From JAZDJJ01 sp043804035 (GTDB lineage: Bacteria; Bacteroidota; Bacteroidia; Palsa-948): 5,524 nt of DNA. The translations under genes were made by a program, and so were the position numbers. The stretch covers positions 1 through 5,524 of the forward strand of contig JAZDJJ010000184.1 of the NCBI GenBank assembly GCA_043804035.1, written 5' to 3'. This document shows positions 1 through 5,524 of the stretch, piece after piece. The notes under the pieces were generated by a model. It was not told the DNA's origin. It saw only the letters and a list, made by a program, of their open reading frames with translations, and ran no database searches. The first letter of the stretch is position 1, and every line of letters starts with the position of its first letter.

Positions 1-967
1 TTTTTAATCCTTTTAAAATTTCGCCACAAATACATCCTTTGGGTTCAATAGGTTCAGCAACTTTTACGGGAATCATTTTTTCTGCATCGTGCATAGCATA
101 TTTTTCATTTGGTATTTGCCCGCTCATTGGGATAATACCTAATCCACGCCACCAGTCGTCATGCAATTGAAACACTTCTGACATGATTTTTTGTGCCTTG
201 ATGTTTCCTTCAGGTTTTACTGCACGTCGGTATTGTATTTCTACTTTTGCTTCTCCTTGTTCAAATTGTTTTACCAACAAATAAATAGTTTGCAAAATAT
301 CCAATGGCTCAAAACCTGAGATGACACAACCAAGTTTATATTTTTTAGCAATTGGTTCGTAAATTCCCGACCCTGTAATAGTACTGACATGCCCCGGACA
401 AATATAACCTGTAATCTTTACACTTTCATCTACCAAAGCAGCCATAGCGGGAGCTATAATTTTGTGAGAACTGAGAAGATAAAAGTTATTTATTTTTTTA
501 TTGTGAGCATTTAATATTGCTATGGCGCTGGTGGGAGCAGTAGTTTCAAATCCAATACCGAGAAATATTACTTTCTTTTGCGGATTATCTTTTGCAATAT
601 TGACAGCCATAAGCGGAGAATATACGATGCGAATATCTGCTCCTTTGGCTCTTTCATGTTCTAATGAAGATTTTGAACCGGGAACCCGAATCATATCGCC
701 GAAAGTGGCGATGATTGTATTTGGCATTGATGAATAAACAATTGCTGTATCAATAAATTTTTTACTTGATACACAAACAGGGCAGCCGGGACCAGAAACA
801 AGACGGATAGTTGGAGGTAGTAAAAATGGTATTCCAAATTTTTGAATTGTCGCTGTATGCCCACCGCATACTTCCATTAAGATTATTTCTTTTTTACTGA
901 TAGCACGAATTGCTTTTACAATCTGCTTTATTGTTTTTTTATCGCGAAATTCATCAATATATTTCAT
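1..967 (-). CDS. hypD: HypD, [NiFe]-hydrogenase maturation protein (3' end cut by window edge)
   Basis: HypD is the cytoplasmic iron-sulfur scaffold that, with HypC, holds the iron while its CN and CO ligands are added, before transfer to the large subunit of [NiFe]-hydrogenase. The frame is open for 322 codons from the ATG at 967 to the left edge. Visible family motifs are EVCGGHT (C34), SGPGCPVC (C62 and C65), FGDMIRVPGS near 89-98, GIGFETTAPTSA near 138-149, SSHK at 166-169, CPGHVS at 190-195, SGFEPLD at 217-223, KPEGN near 251-255, WRGLG at 273-277 and the start of the C-terminal cysteine region, GCICGEIL (C312, C314). HypD proteins are usually about 360-380 residues, so some 40-50 residues with the last conserved cysteines lie outside. 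The start is chosen because MKYIDEFR aligns with the usual HypD N-terminus. It follows hypC after 39 bases with no clear ribosome binding site, and the two are almost certainly co-transcribed. No frameshift or missing motif is visible in the part present. Confidence 0.97.
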   Translation of the reverse strand, partial: MKYIDEFRDKKTIKQIVKAIRAISKKEIILMEVCGGHTATIQKFGIPFLLPPTIRLVSGPGCPVCVSSKKFIDTAIVYSSMPNTIIATFGDMIRVPGSKSSLEHERAKGADIRIVYSPLMAVNIAKDNPQKKVIFLGIGFETTAPTSAIAILNAHNKKINNFYLLSSHKIIAPAMAALVDESVKITGYICPGHVSTITGSGIYEPIAKKYKLGCVISGFEPLDILQTIYLLVKQFEQGEAKVEIQYRRAVKPEGNIKAQKIMSEVFQLHDDWWRGLGIIPMSGQIPNEKYAMHDAEKMIPVKVAEPIEPKGCICGEILKGLK

Positions 968-1006
968 GCTTATGGAATAAGATTTTTTTAATTTTATCTG
1001 TGTTCA

Positions 1007-1231
1007 TCATTCTATATTGCTTTCTTCTACATCCTTAAGAAGTTGTATGGTTTCTTGTGCTTCTTTTTCACTAATCTTTCCGATAGCAAAACCTGAATGT
1101 AGCAACACAAAATCACCAATAGCCGCATCCTCAATTAACTGTATGCTGGCATTCACAATGGTACCGCCAATACTGACTTTTGCCATAGTATCTTCAATAG
1201 ATTCTATTCTTGCAGGAATACTCAAACACAT
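1007..1231 (-). CDS. hypC: HypC/HybG-family hydrogenase maturation chaperone
   Basis: A 74-residue HypC-family chaperone. In this family the N-terminal cysteine (C2 once Met is removed) helps bind the Fe(CN)2CO unit on the HypC-HypD complex, and HypC then escorts it to the hydrogenase large-subunit precursor in the cytoplasm. The sequence shows the diagnostic N-terminus MCLSIPARI with C2, a small beta-barrel-like stretch (AKVSIGGTIVNASIQLI), then GDFVLLHSGFAIGKI with the conserved histidine at H45, and an acidic C-terminal helix containing EKEAQETIQLL. The length is on the short side of normal for the family (about 75-90); it lacks the small insertion before GD seen in E. coli HypC. The start is fixed because the functional cysteine must be residue 2. 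hypD follows 39 bases downstream on the same strand, the usual C-D order. A Bacteroidota-type promoter match lies just upstream at 1257-1286. HypC and HybG paralogues cannot be told apart from this sequence; with hypD next to it, HypC is the natural name. Confidence 0.97.
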   Translation of the reverse strand: MCLSIPARIESIEDTMAKVSIGGTIVNASIQLIEDAAIGDFVLLHSGFAIGKISEKEAQETIQLLKDVEESNIE

Positions 1232-1256
1232 ATTTTTGTTTTGATAAAAATGATTG

Positions 1257-1286
1257 CGAAAGTAATAAAATTAAGGTATTGTCAAC
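1257..1286 (-). promoter_or_regulatory. Putative Bacteroidota promoter for hypC-hypD
   Basis: Reading the minus strand, GTTGAC (1286-1281) supplies a TTG of the -33 type. It is followed after 18 bases by TACTTTCG (1264-1257), one base off the Bacteroidota -7 consensus TAnnTTTG. This spacing is right for the primary sigma factor of the phylum. Transcription would start near 1250, leaving a leader of about 20 bases before the hypC ATG at 1231. The promoter overlaps the last codons of the upstream O-antigen ligase-like gene (stop at 1273-1271), suggesting hypCD is transcribed independently of it. This is a motif match only, with no start site mapped. Confidence 0.5.
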
Positions 1287-2827
1287 TCTGTTACGCAGAC
1301 ATTTTTTATTGTGTCTGATGATTTATCAGAAATATCCATTGCTACAATCATAGCGATAAATCCCCAGAACGGTGCGGATGCTTTATCTGTATCCAAAAAA
1401 TTGTTCAACGTACCGTGTACAAAATAAGTTATCAGTCCTACAGAAAGTGCAATGGCAAAGAGTCGCACTCTTTTATCACGAGTACGGTAAATCAATCTGC
1501 CTGATGTAAATAAAGTTGTAATCACAATTGCAAGAATAGTAAGTATTCCAAATATTCCTGATTCAGAGAGAGGTCCAATATATTCGCTATGTGCATTTCC
1601 AAATTCGCCTGAGTTGGTGGAGATAATAGTTTTTTCGGCAGATATCTGAAAAGGTGCATACTGAAATTGATAAGTGCCGGGTCCCCATCCGAAAAAAGGT
1701 TTCTCTTTAAACATTCTGAAAGCCGAATACCATCTGTTGAGTCGTTCTGTGTTAGAAGGATCGGTGGTAATGTTAGTAATGGATTTGAAATGGTGCTCTA
1801 TGTTGCGATTGCGCATCTGCTTATAGCGGTTCGCTTCAAGACCAATCATAATATCCTGTTGATAAAAAGAAAGAAAAGTAATACATATTGCAAAAAAAAT
1901 CAGTATGGTAATGATATGGAGGCGAAGCAAATAAACGACAAATGCTCCAATGGCAACAGCCATGCTTATCCAAGCAGCACGGGTATAAGAAAAAATCAAA
2001 CCAATGGTGTAAAGCAGTAAAATCAAAAAAGCAAAATATCGTACCTGATAAGAAAAATCTTTGTCAAAACAAAAGAGCAACAGAACAGGAAAGAACATGG
2101 CAAGCATTGCTCCGTAAGAAGTATGGTCGTTGTAGAAAGGAAGCATAGACACATGGGCGGCTTCTTCCGAAAACATTTTCATAGAGTGATTCGCCAAAGT
2201 GTAAATGATAATGACTGTGAATGAAATGAGATAAAGCCATATAAAACGTTTATGAAGTACAAGGTTTGTTGTTTGCTGTTTGTCAATTGCTGTTGCATCT
2301 TTATCGCCTATACTTTTATTTCTAAACAAATGCAGTGCAACAAAATAAAATGGGATGACAAACCAAAGTCGGGATAAAAAAAATTTCCACGAAACTAACG
2401 GCAGTGTGCTTGTAATGCTCGTTAAAAAAATCCATAGTAGGTTAATAAGAATGGTTATGGTGATAGGATGAAAAAAAACTTTCCTGTCAATTTTCTTTTC
2501 ATAGAGCAGATGCATAATATAAATTATCATCACTCCGAAGAGCAACGGCTCGGTGGGCAAAGTGAGACCAACTCCAAAATCATAATCGTGAAATGTAATG
2601 GAAAACGGAACGAGAAAAACGATAATGAAAAGCAAACTGTCAGGCACAGCAAATGCAAGTATGATGATAAGAAAAACAATCGGCACAAATAAAAACCAAT
2701 AAAAATCTTTGGCAATAAAAAAAATATTCAGCGCGATGAATAAAGTACTCAACGTTATTATCCATTTGAATTTGAGTTGAGCAAACCCTTCTCTGCTTCT
2801 CTTCAAAAATGAGAGATGTTTTTTCAT
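1271..2827 (-). CDS. O-antigen ligase/polymerase-like (Wzy_C family) integral membrane protein
   Basis: A 518-residue inner-membrane protein with roughly 12-14 hydrophobic segments (about 21-39, 43-60, 63-78, 93-109, 121-140, 150-166, 195-211, 237-254, 263-279, 285-301, 303-321, 426-441, 455-471, 485-498). A hydrophilic loop lies at 169-194. The long loop at about 322-425, presumably periplasmic, has the hallmarks of the O-antigen ligase/Wzy_C superfamily: RLNRWYSAFRMF (362-373), FFGWGPGTYQF (378-388) and NAHSEYIGPLSESGIFG (411-427), with the conserved His at 413. Upstream motifs YNDHTSYGAMLAMFFP (232-247) and YTRAAW (281-286) also fit. Family members transfer or polymerise undecaprenyl-linked glycans on the outer face of the inner membrane (WaaL, Wzy), and some glycosylate proteins (PglL/PilO-like). 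Which of these applies cannot be decided here, so no symbol is given. The ATG lies 4 bases after the stop of the peptidase gene, so translational coupling is likely. No glycosyltransferase or flippase gene is in view, which is unusual for a surface polysaccharide locus. Confidence 0.87.
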   Translation of the reverse strand: MKKHLSFLKRSREGFAQLKFKWIITLSTLFIALNIFFIAKDFYWFLFVPIVFLIIILAFAVPDSLLFIIVFLVPFSITFHDYDFGVGLTLPTEPLLFGVMIIYIMHLLYEKKIDRKVFFHPITITILINLLWIFLTSITSTLPLVSWKFFLSRLWFVIPFYFVALHLFRNKSIGDKDATAIDKQQTTNLVLHKRFIWLYLISFTVIIIYTLANHSMKMFSEEAAHVSMLPFYNDHTSYGAMLAMFFPVLLLFCFDKDFSYQVRYFAFLILLLYTIGLIFSYTRAAWISMAVAIGAFVVYLLRLHIITILIFFAICITFLSFYQQDIMIGLEANRYKQMRNRNIEHHFKSITNITTDPSNTERLNRWYSAFRMFKEKPFFGWGPGTYQFQYAPFQISAEKTIISTNSGEFGNAHSEYIGPLSESGIFGILTILAIVITTLFTSGRLIYRTRDKRVRLFAIALSVGLITYFVHGTLNNFLDTDKASAPFWGFIAMIVAMDISDKSSDTIKNVCVTELTIP

Positions 2828-2831
2828 TTTT

Positions 2832-4985
2832 CTATTTTTCTTTTAGAAAATCCGGATTAACTTTTAAATTAAACATCACAAAACTCCACACATCTGCACA
2901 TTCATCAATAATTTTTGAAGTGGGCTTTCCCGCCCCGTGTCCGGCTTTTGAATCAATGCGAATGAGAACGGGATTATTTCCTTTTTGTTTTTCCTGAAGT
3001 GTTGCCGCAAACTTAAACGAATGTGCCGGAACAACGCGATCATCGTGGTCGGCAGTCATAATCATTGTTGCCGGATATTCAGTTTCTTTTAAATTATGTA
3101 AAGGAGAATATTTTACTAAACATTTGAATTGCTCCAGTGAATCACTTCTTCCGTAATCGCTTGCCCAATAATAACCAATTGTAAATTTATGATAGCGTAG
3201 CATATCCAGAACACCAACACCGGGAATTGCTACTTTCATCAAATCAGGTCTTTGTGTCATCACAGCGCCAACAAGCAACCCGCCATTTGACTTGCCGTGA
3301 ATAGCAAGTTTTTCGGATGAAGTATATTTTTCTTTGATAAGATATTCTGCTGCGGCAATAAAATCGTCAAATACATTTTGCTTTTCACAAAGTGTTCCTG
3401 CTTTGTGCCAATTTTCGCCATACTCACCGCCACCGCGCAAATTTGGTACTGCATAAATTCCTCCGTTCTCAAGGAAAAATGAAACAGAGATAATAAACGC
3501 AGGAATTATACTGGCATTGAATCCACCATAGCCATAGAGAAAACACGGATTGTTTCCATCCATTTTAATTCCTTTCTTGTGAGTAATGAACATCGGAATT
3601 TTTGTTCCGTCTTTGCTGGTATAAAAAACTTGCCTGCTTTCGTAATCAGCAGTATTGAAATCAACTTTTGGCTTAAAATATTCTTCCGAAGAATTTGTGT
3701 TGATATTGTATTTGTAAATTGTTGTCGGAGTAATATAATTAGTGAAAGAATAAAATGCGATACTGTCTTTCTTATCGCTGCTGAAGTTCGTAATGCCGAG
3801 GTCGGGCAGAGAAATTTCTTTTTCCATTTTCCCATTTATATCATAAATAAATAATTTGTTTGTTACATTATGTAAATACTTTGCAATTATTTTTCCTTTG
3901 CAAAGCGAAATGTTTTCAAGCGGGTCGTTGCTTTCAGGAATAATTACTTTCCAGTTCTCTATCAGTGGCTTCATTGGGTCAATCAAAACAAGTTGCCATT
4001 TGGGAGCATTTTTGTTTGTATGAACGAGAAGCAAATTCCCGATATTATCTATGAGATTGTATTCATATTGAAAAGAAGTATCAATCCATATCCATTTACA
4101 TTCTTCGGCAGTGTTTTTCAAAGAAGATAAATTTTTCACTGCAAAAGAAGTTCCGCTGGTAGATTCTATTCCCCACAAACTCATGAATTTTTCATCATCT
4201 GTAATGCCAATTGACCAACCAATGCCGGGATGATTTTTGTCTTCGTAAACAATTTTATCTTCTTTTTGCTTCGTACCGAGTTTGTGATAGAAAACTTTTT
4301 TATTTTCATTTTTTCCGGAATAAGTTCCTCCTTTGCTGAGATCAGGAGCGGGATATGTGCTGTAATAAAATCCATCGCCTTTCCATGATGCGCTTGAAAA
4401 TTTTACCCAGTGAATAGTATCGGAAGACGTGGTAACTTTGTCAATGTCTATGATAAGAATATCATTCCAGTCGGACCCGGATTTGGAAAGATTATAAGCA
4501 ATATATTTTCCATCTTCGCGGATGCTGATTCCGGAAAGAGACACTGTTCCATCGGCAGAAAGTTTATTCGGGTCAATCAATATTTTAGGAGTGCCATTCA
4601 ATCCTTTTTGAAAGTACAGCACATTCTGATTTTGTATACCGTCATTCTTATAGAAAAAATAATATTCTCCTTTTTTAAAAGGCACATAGTATTTTTCAAA
4701 GTTCCATATCTGCGTAAGCCTATCTTTTATTTGCTGACGGTAAGGAATTTTAGAGAGATAATCAAACGTAACTTTATTTTCGGCTTTCACCCATTGGGCA
4801 GTTTCGGCAGTGGTATCATTTTCTAACCAGCGGTAAGGGTCGGCTATTTTTGTGCCGAAGTAATTATCTGCAGTATCCACTTTTTTTGTAACGGGATACT
4901 GAATTTGCGAATTAGTGGATTGGTTGCTTGTGCAAGAAGCAAGAACTAATAAGCAGGAACTGAAAACGAATATTATTTTTTTCAT
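2832..4985 (-). CDS. Prolyl oligopeptidase (peptidase family S9A), predicted lipoprotein
   Basis: A complete 717-residue serine peptidase of the prolyl oligopeptidase family, which cleaves short peptides after proline. Residues 1-18 form a lipoprotein signal: a KK start, a hydrophobic stretch, then the lipobox LASC with Cys18 as the predicted lipidation site. The export place is therefore the periplasm or outer membrane. No acidic run follows the cysteine, so the surface-export signal described for some Bacteroidota lipoproteins is not obvious. The S9 N-terminal beta-propeller covers about 28-440 and includes DPYRWLEND (49-57). The catalytic alpha/beta-hydrolase domain covers about 450-717. 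It has YGYGGFN (484-490), RGGGEYGENWHKAG (517-530), the nucleophile Ser566 in GKSNGGLL, DMLRYHKFTIGYYW (594-607), Asp648 in TADHDDRVVP and His683 in SKAGHGAGKP. Trp607 and Arg650 match the proline-pocket and substrate-binding residues of mammalian prolyl oligopeptidase. The triad is complete, so it should be active. It is the first gene of a tight pair, with the O-antigen ligase-like gene 4 bases downstream. Confidence 0.97.
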   Translation of the reverse strand: MKKIIFVFSSCLLVLASCTSNQSTNSQIQYPVTKKVDTADNYFGTKIADPYRWLENDTTAETAQWVKAENKVTFDYLSKIPYRQQIKDRLTQIWNFEKYYVPFKKGEYYFFYKNDGIQNQNVLYFQKGLNGTPKILIDPNKLSADGTVSLSGISIREDGKYIAYNLSKSGSDWNDILIIDIDKVTTSSDTIHWVKFSSASWKGDGFYYSTYPAPDLSKGGTYSGKNENKKVFYHKLGTKQKEDKIVYEDKNHPGIGWSIGITDDEKFMSLWGIESTSGTSFAVKNLSSLKNTAEECKWIWIDTSFQYEYNLIDNIGNLLLVHTNKNAPKWQLVLIDPMKPLIENWKVIIPESNDPLENISLCKGKIIAKYLHNVTNKLFIYDINGKMEKEISLPDLGITNFSSDKKDSIAFYSFTNYITPTTIYKYNINTNSSEEYFKPKVDFNTADYESRQVFYTSKDGTKIPMFITHKKGIKMDGNNPCFLYGYGGFNASIIPAFIISVSFFLENGGIYAVPNLRGGGEYGENWHKAGTLCEKQNVFDDFIAAAEYLIKEKYTSSEKLAIHGKSNGGLLVGAVMTQRPDLMKVAIPGVGVLDMLRYHKFTIGYYWASDYGRSDSLEQFKCLVKYSPLHNLKETEYPATMIMTADHDDRVVPAHSFKFAATLQEKQKGNNPVLIRIDSKAGHGAGKPTSKIIDECADVWSFVMFNLKVNPDFLKEK

Positions 4986-5005
4986 AATGATTTTTTTTAG
5001 ATTGT

Positions 5006-5013
5006 CAAAAGTA
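5006..5013 (-). promoter_or_regulatory. Putative -7 element upstream of the peptidase gene
   Basis: On the minus strand TACTTTTG matches the Bacteroidota -7 consensus TAnnTTTG exactly. It lies 20 bases upstream of the peptidase ATG at 4985, implying a short leader of about 15 bases. A convincing -33 TTG/TTTG is missing at the expected distance (only a T-rich run near 5033-5037), so the call rests on the -7 match and position. It would drive the peptidase and ligase genes together. Confidence 0.4.
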
Positions 5014-5121
5014 TAAAATTCAATGAGTAGAGAAAAATAGAGAATTTATTTATTTAGGGGCAGTTCAAAAAATTGGTTTCGTCATTGCGACATGACTCGT
5101 ATTGAGCTTGGTAATTGAGCA

Positions 5122-5210
5122 GGTTATTGAGCTTGCCGAAATAGCCGAAATTTGCCGAAATAAGCGAAGCGAAATGGAAGCAATCTCTTACTTCGGCAAG
5201 CTCAGTAACC
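5122..5210. repeat. Long internal hairpin of the MITE-like element
   Basis: The left arm at 5122-5143 (starting GGTTATTGAGCTTGCC) and the right arm at 5189-5210 (ending GGCAAGCTCAGTAACC) are complementary at 20 of 22 positions. One of the two exceptions could be a G-U pair in RNA on the plus strand. The loop is about 45 bases. The word ATTGAGCTTG also appears at 5101-5110, so the left arm seems partly duplicated. The stem is strong enough to fold in RNA or single-stranded DNA. No T-run follows on either strand, so it is not a convincing terminator. Confidence 0.7.
5135..5161. repeat. Short tandem GCCGAAAT repeats
   Basis: GCCGAAAT occurs three times, at 5135-5142, 5144-5151 and 5154-5161, followed by the degenerate GCGAAGCGAAAT. 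The first copy runs from the left arm of the long hairpin into its loop, and the rest form the loop. This suggests local slippage or repeat growth within the element. Confidence 0.6.
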
Positions 5211-5235
5211 AAATAGCAGGGACAAAGATTGCTTC
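5177..5235. repeat. Perfect 10-base inverted repeat GAAGCAATCT / AGATTGCTTC
   Basis: GAAGCAATCT at 5177-5186 is exactly complementary to AGATTGCTTC at 5226-5235. This pairing would enclose the right arm of the 5122-5210 stem, so the two folds exclude each other and alternative structures are possible. The word is typical of GTCATTGCGA-type dispersed repeats. Confidence 0.6.
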
Positions 5236-5254
5236 GGGTTGTTTAAAGCAACCC
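5236..5254. repeat. Small hairpin GGGTTG / CAACCC
   Basis: A 6-base perfect stem (5236-5241 with 5249-5254) encloses a 7-base loop. It sits between the GAAGCAATCT repeat and the right-hand TCGCAATGAC end, the usual order in this repeat type when read on the minus strand. The plus-strand sequence after it turns T-rich only about 10 bases later, so a terminator role is doubtful. Confidence 0.5.
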
Positions 5255-5291
5255 TCGCAATGACGTTTATTTGTATTTTTAGAACTACCCT

Positions 5292-5350
5292 TAGGACTTA
5301 CGCAAAAATACTTTTTGATTTGTTATTGTTTGAGTACAAATCAATTATCT
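5292..5350. other. Short AT-rich spacer between two repeat elements
   Basis: No gene, stable hairpin or clear promoter is seen here. It begins with TAGGACTTACGCAAAAA, a word that resembles ends of some insertion sequences or MITEs as I remember them, but no matching inverted partner is in the window. It separates the MITE-like element from the tandem array. Confidence 0.4.
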
Positions 5351-5524
5351 CATTAGTTCGTCATGGCGGGCTTGACCCTCCATCATTAGTTCGTCATGGC
5401 GGGCTTTGACCCTCCATCATTAGTTCGTCATGGCGGGCTTTGACCCTCCATCATTAGTTCTTCATGGCGGGCTTTGACCCTCCATCATTAGTTCTTCAAG
5501 GCGGGCTTTGACCCTCCATCATTA
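5351..5524. repeat. Tandem array of a 34-base palindromic unit, continuing past the right edge
   Basis: Five full copies (5351-5383, 5384-5417, 5418-5451, 5452-5485, 5486-5519) are followed by the first five bases of a sixth, cut by the window. Each begins CATTAGTTC and ends GACCCTCCAT with no spacers. Copy 1 is 33 bases because it has CTTGA where the others have CTTTGA. Within each unit ATGGCGGG and CCCTCCAT can pair as an 8-base stem with one internal mismatch around a 5-6 base loop, so every copy is a potential small hairpin. The period is not a multiple of three and no frame is conserved, so it is not a coding repeat. The unit is about half G+C, clearly richer than the surrounding DNA. 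Confidence 0.92.

Larger units (their letters stand above)
5057..5291. mobile_element. MITE-like non-coding element with imperfect terminal inverted repeats
   Basis: The stretch is bounded by GGGGCAGTTCAAAAAAT (5057-5073) and the complement of AGGGTAGTTCTAAAAAT (5275-5291), which pair at 14 of 17 positions. Inside, an 11-base perfect inverted repeat CGTCATTGCGA (5080-5090) is matched at 5255-5265, so each arm is about 35 bases with a small unpaired bulge. TTA stands directly left of the G-run (5054-5056) and also right of the opposite end (5291-5293), compatible with a 2-3 base target duplication but too short to prove one. No open reading frame of note lies inside. The GTCATTGCGA and GAAGCAATCT words, as I recall, recur in dispersed intergenic repeats of many bacteria including Bacteroidota. 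Whether this copy moved as a MITE or is a REP-like structure cannot be settled from one copy. Confidence 0.55.

Noticed and set aside
522..737. Plus-strand open frame of 71 codons
   Set aside because: It is antisense to hypD across strongly conserved HypD motifs, so the open frame is incidental.
1005..1010. ATGATG overlapping the hypC stop as an alternative hypD start
   Set aside because: Both ATGs are in a different frame from hypD. The in-frame ATG at 967 gives the expected HypD N-terminus MKYIDEFR.
1281..1286. TTGACA as a classical sigma-70 -35 box for hypC
   Set aside because: No TATAAT-like -10 box stands at about 17 bases; the Bacteroidota -33/-7 reading fits the spacing better.
1667..2148. 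Two overlapping plus-strand open frames opposite the O-antigen ligase-like gene
   Set aside because: They are antisense to a coherent multi-span membrane protein with conserved family motifs, and their own products are low-complexity and unlike known proteins.
4410..4826. Plus-strand open frame of 138 codons
   Set aside because: It lies entirely opposite the propeller domain of the clearly real prolyl oligopeptidase gene, shows no recognisable domain and has no promoter or ribosome binding site. It is a shadow frame.
2832..4985. Frameshift or inactivation of the peptidase
   Set aside because: The frame is uninterrupted over 717 codons with the full Ser-Asp-His triad and the normal family length, so the gene is intact.
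5236..5280. Rho-independent terminator at the GGGTTG/CAACCC hairpin
   Set aside because: The T-rich stretch begins about 10 bases after the stem, and no gene in the window ends into it on the plus strand. It is better explained as part of the repeat element.
5351..5524. CRISPR array reading of the regular 34-base repeats
   Set aside because: The copies are directly head to tail with no spacers, and no cas gene is in the window. This is a plain tandem repeat.

Overview
The window looks like chromosomal DNA from a member of the Bacteroidota. It is AT-rich, its start codons follow A-rich leaders with no clear Shine-Dalgarno sequence, and it carries TAnnTTTG-like promoter elements. The four proteins also fit that phylum. 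This assignment is inference; there is no rRNA gene to confirm it.

All four genes lie on the minus strand, so in reading order they run from right to left. First is a complete prolyl oligopeptidase-type lipoprotein (4985-2832). After a 4-base gap comes a polytopic membrane protein of the O-antigen ligase/polymerase (Wzy_C) type (2827-1271). Next are the hydrogenase maturation genes hypC (1231-1007) and hypD (967 to beyond position 1, C-terminus missing). The first two genes form a tight pair and are probably co-transcribed. hypC-hypD has its own good Bacteroidota-style promoter match, which overlaps the stop codon of the ligase gene, so it is probably a separate transcription unit. HypC and HypD act together: they assemble and carry the Fe(CN)2CO unit of [NiFe]-hydrogenase. 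The organism should therefore have a [NiFe]-hydrogenase and further hyp genes, perhaps just past the left edge. Nothing in the sequence links the peptidase or the ligase functionally to the hydrogenase genes.

The right end (4986-5524) holds no gene but is rich in repeats. It contains a putative peptidase promoter, then a roughly 235-base MITE-like element (5057-5291) with imperfect terminal inverted repeats, a nested GTCATTGCGA inverted repeat and several internal hairpins. After a short AT-rich spacer comes a tandem array of a 34-base hairpin-forming unit (five copies plus a sixth cut by the window edge). The array copies show nested point changes. This non-coding part is the most unusual portion of the window. 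I see no defence system, no intact transposase gene and no CRISPR array.
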